Shown here: one piece after another, positions 1 through 8,838 of the stretch | Layout: the number at the start of each line of letters is the position of its first letter | Position numbering within the stretch: the first letter of the stretch is position 1 | Assembly: GCA_903970475.1 (NCBI GenBank) | Contig: CAJCIQ010000133.1 | Span: forward strand, 1 to 45,112 | Length of the DNA stretch: 45,112 nucleotides | Reading direction: 5' to 3' | DNA from: Beijerinckiaceae bacterium | Lineage (GTDB): Bacteria > Bacteroidota > Bacteroidia > Chitinophagales > Chitinophagaceae | Notes under the pieces: model-generated | The model's database searches: none | What the model was told of the DNA's origin: nothing | The model's input: the letters and a program-made list of their open reading frames with translations, nothing else | Program-made: the position numbers and the translations under genes

Positions 1-46
1 AAGGATTGATAAGGTGCGCGCGGCCCTCTGTCTGGCCTTTAACGGG

Positions 47-805
47 TCAATTATGCCCCAGCATGTACATGGTTACCCCAAACCCCTCGTAGTAACCGGC
101 CTGATTGGGTGTGACCGGTTGAAAGTCCCAAAGGATAAAACTTTTATAGATCAAACCTATGCCTGCTCCATAAACCTCCAGGCCATAAGTTTTGCTGGCA
201 TAAACAGAGTCATTGGGTAAGGGCAGGTTAGTAGAATCATTGTTTTGCTGAACAGTGATGGTATTGGGCACTGTGGTTTGTCCTACCGTATAAGATTGAC
301 CAATGTTTTCGTAATTGAACATCCAGTACTGTACTCCTGTCTGCACCGCCAGGGTTCCATAATAGGATTGGAAAGGATAGTTGCCTAGGTAGCTGTCTCC
401 ATTCCAGGTGAGGTTTGTTGTGAAAGGCGCTGTGATTTTGATATAGCGTAAATTGTTTTCTACGACCTGAATCGTATTGTTATACACACCTACGGTGTAG
501 GTGATGTCATCCTGCCAGGGGTTGGCATAAGCGGTGTCGGTCAACAACCGGTGTATTCTATAGGTGGTATCACCTAGGTTGTCCAATACAATGCCATCAC
601 AAGTATCCTTGGCAAGGTAACTATGTATCTGGGCGGTCTGTCCGTAATTGACAAACACCAGGGAATCCATTCTATATAAGATGTATTTGCCTACCGCTAA
701 TGGGTAATAGGTGTTCAGAGAAGCCGTGGGGTACGTTTGTGTCTTGGAGCAGGAAGCCATTGTAATCAGCAGCCCTGCCGCCAAACACCGGATAATAGCG
801 TTCAT
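47..805 (-). CDS. Putative outer-membrane lipoprotein of unknown function
   Basis: A 252-residue protein with a short hydrophobic N-terminus ending in a lipobox-like MASC, so Cys19 is the likely lipidated residue. This implies export and membrane anchoring. The mature part is rich in Tyr, Thr, Asn and beta-strand-like stretches and has a few Cys and Trp residues. I recognise no domain, but small Bacteroidota surface lipoproteins often look like this. It follows mnmA on the same strand after 76 bases. Those 76 bases hold an inverted repeat just ahead of the ATG at 805, so it may have its own promoter. Lipoprotein call fairly sure; function unknown. Confidence 0.75.
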   Translation of the reverse strand: MNAIIRCLAAGLLITMASCSKTQTYPTASLNTYYPLAVGKYILYRMDSLVFVNYGQTAQIHSYLAKDTCDGIVLDNLGDTTYRIHRLLTDTAYANPWQDDITYTVGVYNNTIQVVENNLRYIKITAPFTTNLTWNGDSYLGNYPFQSYYGTLAVQTGVQYWMFNYENIGQSYTVGQTTVPNTITVQQNNDSTNLPLPNDSVYASKTYGLEVYGAGIGLIYKSFILWDFQPVTPNQAGYYEGFGVTMYMLGHN

Positions 806-811
806 ATGCGG

Positions 812-836
812 GTGTTCATGGATTTTGGATGAACAC
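812..836 (-). promoter_or_regulatory. Inverted repeat in the lipoprotein gene leader
   Basis: GTGTTCAT and ATGAACAC are perfect 8-base arms around a 9-base centre, ending 7 bases before the start codon at 805. It could be an operator, or a hairpin in the messenger RNA close to the ribosome binding region. No regulator is known. Confidence 0.4.
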
Positions 837-881
837 TAAGATAGATAAGGTTTTTGGAATTTTATACCTTCTGGCCTCAAC

Positions 882-2042
882 TTAGGCGTTCTGACCTTTC
901 CGTTTGGTGGTTTTGGGGGCCGGGATCTCCCGGAATTGGGGATCCAGGGCGGGTCTTTGGATGATTCCGCCCCCAATGACGTCCTCTCCATCATAGAAAA
1001 CTGCACTTTGTCCAGGCGCTACGCCCTTGGCCGGGTCGAAAAAGTGCACCAGTACGGAGCCGTCATCCTGGGGAAAAAGATGGGCGGGGGTACCGCTGTC
1101 CCTATACCTGATTTTGGCCACTACTTCCATGCCTTCCTTGATTTGCGTGGTTTTGATCCAGTTCATTTTCCTGACCAGCATTTCGGTGCGGTCCAATTCG
1201 GATTCATCTCCAAGGATAACGGTATTGGTTTCCGGTATGATGCCAGTAACAAAGACGGGTTTGCCAAAAGTGATGTCCAATCCTCTTCTTTGGCCTATGG
1301 TATAGAAAGGGTAGCCTTTATGCTGACCTAAAATGTTCCCCTTTGCATCGGTGAAATGTCCGCCTTCTACTTGTTGTTCCAATCCGGGAACCTTACGCTT
1401 GAGAAAGCCGCGGTAGTCGTTGTCTGGAACAAAGCAGATTTCATAGCTTTCACTTTTTTTGGCTAGTTCGGGGTAGCCGAAATCTTCTGCCATTCGGCGG
1501 ATCTCGGTTTTGCGATAATTACCTAAGGGAAGCAAGGTCCTGCTCAATACGGCCTGATCCAATCCCCAGAGGACATAGCTCTGATCTTTGGTGTTATCAA
1601 GACCCTTTGAAACGATATATCGCCCATTTTCCTGACGGATGTTGGCATAATGCCCGGTGGCAATATAGTCACAGCCAAGGGCGTCTGCTCTTTTCAGTAA
1701 GGCCCTCCATTTGATATGGGTATTGCACATGACGCAAGGATTGGGCGTGCGTCCGGCCAAATATTCATCTACAAAGTTCTCGATGACGGCATCTCCAAAC
1801 TCCTCCCTTATATCAAGCACATAATGGGGAAACCCGTTTTGTACTGCGGCCAATCGCGCATCGTTAAAGGAATCCAGGTTACAGCAACCGGTTTCCTTTT
1901 TCCCTCCTCCTGCCGTAGCATAGTCCCAGGTTTTCATGGTGATGCCCACCACTTCATAACCGGCCTTATGCAACATAAGGGCCGTCACGGTGCTGTCTAT
2001 ACCTCCACTCATGGCCACTAATACTTTACCCTGTCCGCTCAT
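882..2042 (-). CDS. mnmA: tRNA-specific 2-thiouridylase MnmA
   Basis: MnmA adds sulfur to uridine 34 of Lys, Glu and Gln tRNAs in the cytoplasm, using ATP and a persulfide relay. The 386-residue length is normal. Residues 12-17 carry the PP-loop SGGIDS. The catalytic Cys pair is Cys106 in NPCVMCN and Cys203 in YEICFVPD, matching Cys102 and Cys199 of the E. coli enzyme. A small insertion with a GCCN motif near residue 52 is, as I recall, common in the Bacteroidota form. The C-terminal PUA-like and beta-barrel region (about 215-370) is complete. The ATG at 2042 gives the expected start a few residues before the PP-loop. A Bacteroidota -7 element lies 21 bases upstream. Confidence 0.96.
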   Translation of the reverse strand: MSGQGKVLVAMSGGIDSTVTALMLHKAGYEVVGITMKTWDYATAGGGKKETGCCNLDSFNDARLAAVQNGFPHYVLDIREEFGDAVIENFVDEYLAGRTPNPCVMCNTHIKWRALLKRADALGCDYIATGHYANIRQENGRYIVSKGLDNTKDQSYVLWGLDQAVLSRTLLPLGNYRKTEIRRMAEDFGYPELAKKSESYEICFVPDNDYRGFLKRKVPGLEQQVEGGHFTDAKGNILGQHKGYPFYTIGQRRGLDITFGKPVFVTGIIPETNTVILGDESELDRTEMLVRKMNWIKTTQIKEGMEVVAKIRYRDSGTPAHLFPQDDGSVLVHFFDPAKGVAPGQSAVFYDGEDVIGGGIIQRPALDPQFREIPAPKTTKRKGQNA

Positions 2043-2062
2043 CGAATCATAATTTACGTGGG

Positions 2063-2070
2063 CAAAGGTA
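2063..2070 (-). promoter_or_regulatory. Candidate -7 promoter element for mnmA
   Basis: On the minus strand this reads TACCTTTG, a full match to the Bacteroidota -7 consensus TAnnTTTG, 20 bases before the mnmA ATG. I see no TTG at the usual 19-21 base distance upstream, so only half of the promoter is supported. Confidence 0.45.
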
Positions 2071-2297
2071 CGATATACCTTTCAGCCCGGAATACCCACC
2101 TCGTCACCTGGGTGTCAGGATTTCGCCACTCCTTGAGATTCAACCGCTTCGGTGGAATTTACCCACGTGTGGACAGGATTGGCATCGCATTTGCCACTCA
2201 TAACTAACCGAGAATCAGGATTTTCCGTTTTTGATATACGCATTTGTCCGGAGGTGATACGTATTTCCCGCAGGGGAAAAATACCCGGTAAGTAGCA

Positions 2298-2328
2298 TTG
2301 TATGGGGGCTTTCCAGACTTTACCTTTG
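2298..2328 (+). promoter_or_regulatory. Bacteroidota-type sigma-A promoter for ssb
   Basis: TTG at 2298-2300, exactly 20 bases, then TACCTTTG at 2321-2328. This is a perfect match to the -33/-7 consensus (TTG, 19-21 bases, TAnnTTTG) of the phylum. The predicted transcript would start about 30 bases before the ssb ATG. It is the best promoter in the window. Confidence 0.8.
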
Positions 2329-2367
2329 TGAAGTTGAAATAATTGGTTCACGTTTAAATTTACCGTT

Positions 2368-2823
2368 ATGATTAAACTACAAATTGTAGGAAACTTGGGA
2401 AGGGACGGTGTCGTTAGAGATGTTAACGGTAAATCCGTCATCAATTTCACCGTAGCGCACACCGAGCGCTACAAGGATAGCTCCGGAAACCAGAAAGAAC
2501 AAACTACCTGGGTGGATTGTTCCTATTGGACGGACCGGACTGCCGTGGCGCCTTATCTTAAAAAAGGAACCCTGGTTTATGTGGAAGGCGCCCCCAGCGC
2601 CGAGGCATACACCGGGAAAGATGGGAATGCAGCAGCTGCGCTCCGCTTGCGCGTCCAGAATGTGCAGTTGCTTGGATCCAAAAGTGATGGAGCAGGTGGT
2701 GGGGCTGAAGTGTCCATGTCAAATGGCGCTACCGTAACGAGCGGGGCCTCTATGACCAATGGAGCTGGTGGGAAGGATTTTGCGTCTGCGGCTGGTGATA
2801 TCAGCGACGATCTTCCATTTTAG
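2368..2823 (+). CDS. ssb: Single-stranded DNA-binding protein
   Basis: SSB coats single-stranded DNA during replication, repair and recombination and recruits partners through its C-terminal tip. The 151-residue protein has an OB-fold over about residues 1-105, starting MIKLQIVGNLGRDG, with the aromatic DNA-stacking positions and the TTWVDCSYW strand. A Gly, Ala and Ser-rich disordered tail of about 40 residues follows, then the acidic tip DISDDLPF, the standard partner-binding end. Start and length fit the family. It stands alone between its own promoter and a strong terminator at 2866-2898. Confidence 0.96.
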   Translation: MIKLQIVGNLGRDGVVRDVNGKSVINFTVAHTERYKDSSGNQKEQTTWVDCSYWTDRTAVAPYLKKGTLVYVEGAPSAEAYTGKDGNAAAALRLRVQNVQLLGSKSDGAGGGAEVSMSNGATVTSGASMTNGAGGKDFASAAGDISDDLPF

Positions 2824-2865
2824 CATTTGTCTTCAACGTATTTTTTTCTCATGTCTGAATTGTCC

Positions 2866-2898
2866 GCGACGGTTGTTCTCAGCCGTCGCCTTTTTTTT
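2866..2898 (+). terminator. Intrinsic terminator of ssb
   Basis: GCGACGGTTG (2866-2875), loop TTCT and CAGCCGTCGC (2880-2889) form a 10-pair stem with one G-U, followed by C and eight T. It lies 43 bases after the ssb stop. Confidence 0.85.
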
Positions 2899-2952
2899 GT
2901 TGGGCCTTCGGACCTGTTGATAAACTTAGGTCCAAAGGCCCAACAAAAAAAA
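2891..2952. terminator. Large bidirectional hairpin, second terminator
   Basis: The arms at 2891-2915 and 2928-2952 are 25 bases each and complementary except for one position (2909). The loop has 12 bases. The outer part is T8 on one side and A8 on the other, so each strand ends in a T run after a stem containing GTTGGGCC. Its left T run is shared with the ssb terminator. It can terminate transcription in both directions. Confidence 0.7.
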
Positions 2953-2968
2953 GCCATCCATGCGTTGC

Positions 2969-3011
2969 ACAAAGGGGGGGGCTGCGGCAAAGCCGCAGCC
3001 CCCCCCTTTGT
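2969..3011. repeat. Perfect 20-base inverted repeat with a G8/C8 stem
   Basis: The arms 2969-2988 and 2992-3011 are perfectly complementary around a 3-base AAA loop. The stem holds a run of eight G then CTGCGGC, mirrored by GCCGCAG then eight C. There is no long T run after it, so it is not a standard terminator. A REP-like element is possible. Confidence 0.8.
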
Positions 3012-3065
3012 AATCCCCCCGGGGTTAGCTGACGCTGGCGGGGCTTGTCGGAATGCATTGGGTGG

Positions 3066-3107
3066 GGCGCTGACGCGGGAATACAGGGCGCTGAGGCGGG
3101 AATACAG
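3066..3107. repeat. 21-base tandem duplication
   Basis: Two adjacent copies (3066-3086 and 3087-3107) differ at one base: GGCGCTGACG in the first against GGCGCTGAGG in the second, both ending CGGGAATACAG. The octamer GCTGACGC also occurs once more at 3028-3035. Function unknown. Confidence 0.75.
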
Positions 3108-3133
3108 TGATTGAATGTACGGCATTTCAGTAG

Positions 3134-3174
3134 TACGCAGGGTTGAAGAGAAATATCGCTATTACGCAGGGGTT
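3134..3174. repeat. Spaced direct repeat upstream of the ABC permease
   Basis: TACGCAGGGTT (3134-3144) and TACGCAGGGGTT (3163-3174) are in the same direction, 29 bases apart start to start, which is nearly three helical turns. They lie 90-130 bases before the permease ATG and could be regulator sites, or remains of the repeat activity just upstream. Confidence 0.4.
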
Positions 3175-3263
3175 AATATCTAAAAACACGACTGAAAATC
3201 AGTATTTTCAACTATTGGCTGATAAAACATGAGTAAGCAAACATATCCAAGTATTTTCCTTAT

Positions 3264-5645
3264 ATGATTCTTATTTATCTGCGCATGGCCGCCCGGAATC
3301 TTTTTCGCCACAGACTCTACACCATCATCAATATCGGCGGCTTGGCAGTCGGCCTGGCTGTATGTATGACGATCCTCCTTTTTGTGGTGCACGAGCATTC
3401 CTATGATCTTTTTCATCAGGATGTGCAGCGAATATTCGTCATGGGGGGAAAAGAGAAATTTGGGGGCCAGGTTACGCCGGTGGAGTCGATGGATTATGTA
3501 GTCGCGCCCATGGTCCAGCAGGCCAATCCAAATGTGGAGAGTTATTTGAGGATTCATGGATTTTATAATACCGCTGATCTTTCATCTCCTGCTGATCCAG
3601 GGATTCATTATCGGGAGAAGAGAAACTTCTTGTTTGTTGACAGCAACTTCTTTCGTTTTTTCAGTTTTCGGTTAATCAAAGGTGATCCTTCCCAGGTGCT
3701 GTCCGAGCCAAATAGTTTGGTGTTGACAGCATCGGCGGCAAAAAAATACTTCGGAAAGGAAGATCCAGTTGGGAAATCATTGCTATATAACAGTCATGTA
3801 CTACTAAAGGTGACCGGCGTTTGTGCCGATGTTCCATCGAATTCGAGTATTTCCTTTTCGTTTCTTGTCCCATTTTCGCTGCTACCCCAAACAGATGAAG
3901 CCTGGCAGATGACAATGAACTGGTTTAGTGCGGGCAACTTTCTGACCCTACTGAAATTGAGGGACACGGGGCTGGTGAGCAATGTGACTGCGACGGCAAA
4001 CAGACTTTCAGCCATGGATAAGTCGGGCATGTCCAATGGCCTTGTATTCAAACTAATCCCGCTCAAAGATGCTCATTTATCGGATCTGCACATGGGGGAT
4101 ATCGGTAGCCCACGTTTTCTGAGCCTTTTTACATTGGTGGCAGGACTTATACTTTTGCTGGCGCTCATCAACTATATGAATCTGGCTACTGCCCGGGCAG
4201 TCACACGTGCGCGGGAGGTTGGGGTTAGAAAGGCCATTGGAGCCGACAGGAAAAGCATTGCTACCCAGTTTTACACCGAATCAGCACTGTGCGCCGTGCT
4301 GGCATTTTTGATCGGAGCCCTGCTGTTTTTGTTCCTTCGGCACCTATTCTTTGATCTGATCGGACTTCAGATCGACCAATCCTTTTTGACAACGCCCATA
4401 GTAATATTGTCTTTTTTGGGGTTACTGGTTTTGACGATCCTGGTAGCCGGAAGTTATCCGTCGATCGTACTTTCAGCGTATAACCCGGTAGTCGTTTTAT
4501 ATGGTCGGTTGAGCAGTCAGCGAGGAGGAACGATGGTCAGAAAAGGGTTAACCGTTTTGCAATTTTTCATTTCCATAGCCTTGGTCATTTGCAGCTTGTT
4601 CATAGGTAGGCAATTAACCTACATGCGGCAGGCGGATACAGGCGTGGACCGTAATAATGTCTTGATGATCAATTGCGAAAAGACGATGGAGCATTACCAG
4701 GCATTCAAAAGGGAAGTTGACGCTATGCCCTCCGTGGAAAGAACGGCAACGGCAAACAATAATTTTTATGGAGGAGGACCAGCGGTTTCTGTTAAGACAA
4801 AAACGCAGGGTCAGGAGATCCAGTTGGAATTTATGATTGTGGATACGGGCTTTATGCCTTTGATGGGGCTACAATGGAAGGAAAAGCCTTCTTCCATGGC
4901 TATGGTGATGGATGGCCGGCATCCTATCCTCAATGAAGTTGCTGTAGCGCAAATAGGTTTTCCGGGCAGAGCCACCGGCCAGGACATGCAGGACGGTCAC
5001 CGTGTCGGCGGCGTACTTAAAGACTTTAACTATGCATCGCTGCAAACGGAAATCAAGCCCCTGGCAATCTATATAGGATTGGATACCCAGGCTTTTGGCC
5101 TCCAAAGAAATGTGCTGTTTGTCCGGTTCAGGCCGCATACCAACTTGCCGGCTATGCTACATCGACTGGGACAGATGTACAAATCATTTGATAATACCGC
5201 CCCATTTTCCTACCAATTTCTAAATGACGCGTATGACCGACAATATAAAGCGGAGGATATGCTGGCCGATCTGATGAGCGTTTTTACTATAATCACCGTC
5301 ATCATTGCATGTCTGGGGCTATTAGCACTGGCGACCTTCTCCGCACAGCAGCGGATAAGGGAGATTGGCATCAGGAAGGTGCTGGGAGCGTCCGTAGAAG
5401 GTATAGCTACCCGATTGGCTGTTGATTTTCTCAGACCGGTAGTGTTGTCCCTTATGTTGGCCATTCCAGTTTCCGCATGGGTCATGCATGACTGGTTGAA
5501 TAAATATGCTTATCGCGTCCCTCTAAGCTGGATGGTTTTTATCGAAGCTTCGGTACTTATGGCCATATTGGCATTGGCGACTGTTTTTTTCCTATCGTTA
5601 AAGGCGGCAAAGGCTAATCCGGCAGAGAGTTTGCGATCAGAATGA
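3264..5645 (+). CDS. MacB/FtsX-type ABC transporter permease
   Basis: A 793-residue integral membrane protein with the large Chitinophagaceae permease layout. It has an N-terminal membrane helix (about 20-45, starting after the amphipathic YLRMAARNLFRH), a first MacB-like periplasmic domain, an FtsX-type core (about 285-410, with the ATARAVTRAREVGVRKAIGA coupling segment), a second periplasmic domain, and a second FtsX core (about 665-790, QQRIREIGIRKVLGAS). It resembles the second permease at 26396. No ATPase gene is adjacent, so it must use one encoded elsewhere. Proteins of this type act mechanically on periplasmic substrates or export peptides and lipoproteins; the substrate here is unknown. 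The GH92 gene follows closely. Confidence 0.9.
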   Translation: MILIYLRMAARNLFRHRLYTIINIGGLAVGLAVCMTILLFVVHEHSYDLFHQDVQRIFVMGGKEKFGGQVTPVESMDYVVAPMVQQANPNVESYLRIHGFYNTADLSSPADPGIHYREKRNFLFVDSNFFRFFSFRLIKGDPSQVLSEPNSLVLTASAAKKYFGKEDPVGKSLLYNSHVLLKVTGVCADVPSNSSISFSFLVPFSLLPQTDEAWQMTMNWFSAGNFLTLLKLRDTGLVSNVTATANRLSAMDKSGMSNGLVFKLIPLKDAHLSDLHMGDIGSPRFLSLFTLVAGLILLLALINYMNLATARAVTRAREVGVRKAIGADRKSIATQFYTESALCAVLAFLIGALLFLFLRHLFFDLIGLQIDQSFLTTPIVILSFLGLLVLTILVAGSYPSIVLSAYNPVVVLYGRLSSQRGGTMVRKGLTVLQFFISIALVICSLFIGRQLTYMRQADTGVDRNNVLMINCEKTMEHYQAFKREVDAMPSVERTATANNNFYGGGPAVSVKTKTQGQEIQLEFMIVDTGFMPLMGLQWKEKPSSMAMVMDGRHPILNEVAVAQIGFPGRATGQDMQDGHRVGGVLKDFNYASLQTEIKPLAIYIGLDTQAFGLQRNVLFVRFRPHTNLPAMLHRLGQMYKSFDNTAPFSYQFLNDAYDRQYKAEDMLADLMSVFTIITVIIACLGLLALATFSAQQRIREIGIRKVLGASVEGIATRLAVDFLRPVVLSLMLAIPVSAWVMHDWLNKYAYRVPLSWMVFIEASVLMAILALATVFFLSLKAAKANPAESLRSE

Positions 5646-5765
5646 AATTGAGTTTCAAAACCTCTTGGGACTGCTGGAGTAAAGAAGCGAAGCGGGGCCG
5701 CTGGCGGGACTTTGGGAATGTTTTAATAAATCGTTTTAGCAGGATGTACTATATTGCAGGCTTAC

Positions 5766-5779
5766 TAAAAACGTTTGCA
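5766..5779 (+). promoter_or_regulatory. LacI-type operator upstream of the GH92 gene
   Basis: TAAAAACGTTTGCA matches the LacI/GalR-family operator pattern TGnAAnCGnTTnCA at most positions, with the CG centre at 5772-5773. It shares AAACGTTTGCA with the site at 41254-41267 upstream of the SusC gene. It ends 12 bases before the preferred ATG at 5792, a position suited to repression. Confidence 0.5.
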
Positions 5780-5791
5780 AATAACGCATTT

Positions 5792-8026
5792 ATGAAGTTA
5801 TTCCCTTCTTACGGCCTGCTGGTGGCTGGATTGCTTGTGGCTTCAGAACTGTCGGCCCAAACACAGGCAGTGGATTATGTAGATCCTTTTATTGGGACAG
5901 CGGATCATGGACATACTTATCCGGGAGCTACGGTTCCTTTTGGAATGGTTCAGCTCAGTCCGGATAATGGCACGGCTGGTTGGGATTGGTGTAGTGGGTA
6001 TAACTATGCGGATTCTGTGATCAGTGGGTTTTCACATTTGCACCTGAGTGGTACGGGAATCGGCGATCTTTGTGATATTTCGGTGATGCCTTCTGTGGGG
6101 ATAGCTCCTGGTATTCAACCCATCAAAAGTACGTATAGTCATGACCGGGAAACGGCCAAGCCGGGGTACTATGCGGTTTTGCTCAAAAACTTTAATATTT
6201 GGACAGAATTGACGACTACCCTGCATGCGGGGATGCACCGTTACATTTTCCCACAGGCTTCAGACGCTATGATCCGCTTTGATTTGGGATTTGCCATCAA
6301 CTGGGATAAGGCTACAGGTGGATTTTTTCAAAGGATTAATGATTCCACTTTCGTAGGGTATCGTTATTCTACTGGATGGGCTAAGGACCAAAAGGTGTAT
6401 TTCGCGGTACAATTGTCTAAGCCGGTGAAAGATCTGGTACTGTATAGTGACGGGACTAAGGTGAGTGGAGATCAGGCAGAGGGTAAGGACGTGAAGGCTT
6501 GCCTGGTATTTGATACTAAGAGCGCAGAACGTATAGAAATGAAAGTGGGGCTGTCCTTTGCGGATATAGACGGCGCCAAAAAAAGCCTGGTAGAAATTCC
6601 GGGATGGGACTTTAATGCGGTAGCTAAAATAGCAAAAGATGCCTGGCAGGATGAGTTGGGTAAAGTGGAGGTGATTACGTCTGATGTCAAACTGAAGCAA
6701 ACTTTTTATACAGCTTTATACCATAGCTGTGAGGCTCCGGTGACTTTTACAGATAGGGATAACCGTTATAAAGGCATAGATGGAAAGCCAGCCCAGGCCA
6801 CAGGAACCCGGTACACGGTTCATTCCATTTGGGATACTTTCCGGGCCAATAATCCTTGGTTTACTATCACCCAACCTGCTAGGGTGCCCGATATTATTAA
6901 TTCCTACCTGGATTTTTATGATCAATACGGATTACTCCCTATATGGGACCTGGAATACAATGAAACCAATTGTATGACGGGATATCATTCCGTGGCGGTC
7001 ATTTCTGATGCTATTCTAAAAGGCATTAAAGGCTTTGATATAGAGAAGGCTTATATGGCTATGAAGAAAAGCGCTGCTCAGAACATTCGCGGATCTAACT
7101 TCTATAGGCAGTATGGGTATCTTCCCCAGGACAAAATGGGTAGCAGTGTAACCATTACACTGGAATACGCCTATGATGACTGGTGTATTGCGCAAGTGGC
7201 CAAATTCCTGAACAGGGTCGATGATTATACGGAGTTCATGAAAAGGGCTCATTCTTATGTGCCGCTGTTTGATAAGCAAACTGGTTTTTTCAGGGCAAAA
7301 AAGGCAGACGGCTCCTGGGTTACCCCCTTCGATCCTTACTACTCTGAGCACGATGCCGATAAGGCCATGTATACAGAAGGCAATGCCTGGCAACACAGTT
7401 GGTTTGTGCCACAGGATCCCCAGGGACTGATTAATTTGTTTGGAAGTAAAGAGGCTTACATCCGTAAACTGGATTCTTTGTTCATTGTGCCTTCTGCATT
7501 GAAGGGAGACAATACTTCACCGGATATTAGCGGTATGATCGGCCAATATGCCCAGGGTAACGAACCCTCTCACCACATAGCCTATATGTACAATTATGCT
7601 GGGGCTCCCTGGAAGACCGCAGAAAAGATCCGTCTGATCATGGACAGCCTCTATAATAATACCCCCCATGGCCTTTGTGGCAATGAAGACTGTGGACAAA
7701 TGAGCGCCTGGTATGTGTTCAGCGCACTTGGATTTTATCCCGTCAATCCGGCCAGCGGGCAATATGTGATTGGAAGTCCTTTATTTGACCAGTCGTCCAT
7801 TTCTCTGCCGGGAGGAAAGACTTTTGTGGTCAAGGCAATCAATAATAGTATTCAGAATAAATATATTCAAGGCGCAAAGCTGAACGGTAAGCAATACAAG
7901 AAATCTTACATCACCCATACCGATATTATTCAAGGTGGTGTGTTGGAGCTGGTGATGGGAGATAAGCCCTCCAAATGGGGAACGGCAGTGGAGGATTATC
8001 CTACTTCCATGACTGCCGCGAGGTAA
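5792..8026 (+). CDS. Secreted GH92 family alpha-mannosidase
   Basis: GH92 enzymes are calcium-dependent exo-acting alpha-mannosidases that trim mannose from N-glycans and mannans, usually in the periplasm or at the surface. From the ATG at 5792 the protein has 744 residues and a clear signal peptide (MKLFPSYGLLVAG through SELSAQ). The frame is open back to 5642, overlapping the permease stop, but that version adds 50 residues before the signal peptide and covers the LacI-type operator, so I prefer 5792. Family motifs are VDYVDPFIGT at the mature N-terminus, SIWDTFR near residue 346, and GNEDCGQMSAWYVFSALGFYP near 630, which holds the catalytic and calcium-binding region. It is not next to other glycan genes here. 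Confidence 0.93.
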   Translation: MKLFPSYGLLVAGLLVASELSAQTQAVDYVDPFIGTADHGHTYPGATVPFGMVQLSPDNGTAGWDWCSGYNYADSVISGFSHLHLSGTGIGDLCDISVMPSVGIAPGIQPIKSTYSHDRETAKPGYYAVLLKNFNIWTELTTTLHAGMHRYIFPQASDAMIRFDLGFAINWDKATGGFFQRINDSTFVGYRYSTGWAKDQKVYFAVQLSKPVKDLVLYSDGTKVSGDQAEGKDVKACLVFDTKSAERIEMKVGLSFADIDGAKKSLVEIPGWDFNAVAKIAKDAWQDELGKVEVITSDVKLKQTFYTALYHSCEAPVTFTDRDNRYKGIDGKPAQATGTRYTVHSIWDTFRANNPWFTITQPARVPDIINSYLDFYDQYGLLPIWDLEYNETNCMTGYHSVAVISDAILKGIKGFDIEKAYMAMKKSAAQNIRGSNFYRQYGYLPQDKMGSSVTITLEYAYDDWCIAQVAKFLNRVDDYTEFMKRAHSYVPLFDKQTGFFRAKKADGSWVTPFDPYYSEHDADKAMYTEGNAWQHSWFVPQDPQGLINLFGSKEAYIRKLDSLFIVPSALKGDNTSPDISGMIGQYAQGNEPSHHIAYMYNYAGAPWKTAEKIRLIMDSLYNNTPHGLCGNEDCGQMSAWYVFSALGFYPVNPASGQYVIGSPLFDQSSISLPGGKTFVVKAINNSIQNKYIQGAKLNGKQYKKSYITHTDIIQGGVLELVMGDKPSKWGTAVEDYPTSMTAAR

Positions 8027-8053
8027 TACGATAGGAACCAGGCCCATGGCCAC

Positions 8054-8788
8054 TTACCGTAGTAAACCCCTTTCTGCAAAGCTGAAGCAATCATTCTTGC
8101 AAATGATTAGGTGATCCAATACCCTTATGTCCATGGTTGAAGCAGCTTCTTTCAGTTTTTGGGTTATCTCGATATCGGCCTGGCTTGGCGCTGGTGTTCC
8201 ACTAGGGTGATTGTGGCAAAGAATGATCCCTAGGGCATGTCTTTCAAGGGCCTTCCTGATTACGATGCGGACATCTATAAGGCAGGAGGTCATTGTTCCT
8301 TTTCCGATTTCTTCGTAGTGGGTGATCACATTTCTTTGATTCACAAATAGGATTAAGCACACTTCCTGGTGGTGGTCTTTGACAAATCCCCGGAGCTGGC
8401 GTATAACATCGGCGTAATTGGTTACGGAAACGGGTCCAGGATAAGGGGATATCTGCATACGTCTGCTCAATTCCAGCGCTGCTGCCAATTGTGCGGCTTT
8501 GGCTAGCCCAACTCCTTTAAACTTCATGAAATCCCGCAGGCTCAGTTGGCCCAGGATGCTGGCTTCATTTTTACAATAATCCATAATTGCCTTAGCTATA
8601 TTCACCGCCGAGCTATTTCGGGTGCCCGATCCAATGAGTATGGCCAATAGTTCGGCGGTGCTGAGTGTATGACTCCCTTTATCATCCAGTTTCTCCCTGG
8701 GACGGTCATCCCTGGCCCAGGAATGGATGGGGGCCTTTTTGAGTTCCAATGGGTCTGGAACTTTCAGACGGAGTTTGGTTTTAGGCAT
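8054..8788 (-). CDS. radC: RadC family JAB-domain protein
   Basis: A 244-residue protein of the RadC/UPF0758 family. The N-terminal part has a helix-hairpin-helix-like segment (about 75-110, DFMKFKGVGLAKAAQL). The C-terminal JAB/MPN domain has the metal motif HNHPSG with His192 and His194, and Asp205 in SQAD. The role in DNA repair suggested by the old name is not established, and the JAMM motif suggests a metal-dependent hydrolase. It converges with the GH92 gene and diverges from prs. The ATG at 8788 gives full length. Confidence 0.93.
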   Translation of the reverse strand: MPKTKLRLKVPDPLELKKAPIHSWARDDRPREKLDDKGSHTLSTAELLAILIGSGTRNSSAVNIAKAIMDYCKNEASILGQLSLRDFMKFKGVGLAKAAQLAAALELSRRMQISPYPGPVSVTNYADVIRQLRGFVKDHHQEVCLILFVNQRNVITHYEEIGKGTMTSCLIDVRIVIRKALERHALGIILCHNHPSGTPAPSQADIEITQKLKEAASTMDIRVLDHLIICKNDCFSFAERGLLR

Positions 8789-8838
8789 GGGGGTAAATTT
8801 TGTGTTAACTTATATAACCAACTTCCTGTTTGAAACTT

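Larger units (their letters stand above)
2043..2367. other. Intergenic region between divergent mnmA and ssb
   Basis: These 325 bases hold the -7 element of mnmA at one end and the full ssb promoter at the other. Between them is a short imperfect hairpin around 2268-2292 (GTATTTCCC against GGGGAAAAATAC). The reading frame covering 2115-2462 on the minus strand runs into the ssb coding region and shows no recognisable protein features, so I do not call a gene here. Confidence 0.6.
2824..3263. other. Repeat-rich intergenic region after ssb
   Basis: This 440-base gap holds three strong hairpins in a row (2866-2898, 2891-2952, 2969-3011), a 21-base tandem duplication (3066-3107) and a spaced direct repeat (3134-3174), each listed separately. 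A short frame on either strand is a by-product of the near-palindromic sequence. No gene is supported. Confidence 0.7.

Noticed and set aside
2115-2462. 115-codon minus-strand frame between mnmA and ssb
   Set aside because: It overlaps the ssb promoter and its first 95 bases of coding sequence. No domain and no start signals.
2827-3114. 95-codon plus-strand frame after ssb, and its mirror on the minus strand
   Set aside because: Both come from the palindromic hairpin sequence and contain homopolymer-derived Pro, Lys and Gly runs.
5642-5791. N-terminal extension of the GH92 protein
   Set aside because: It puts 50 residues before a good signal peptide and covers a LacI-type operator.
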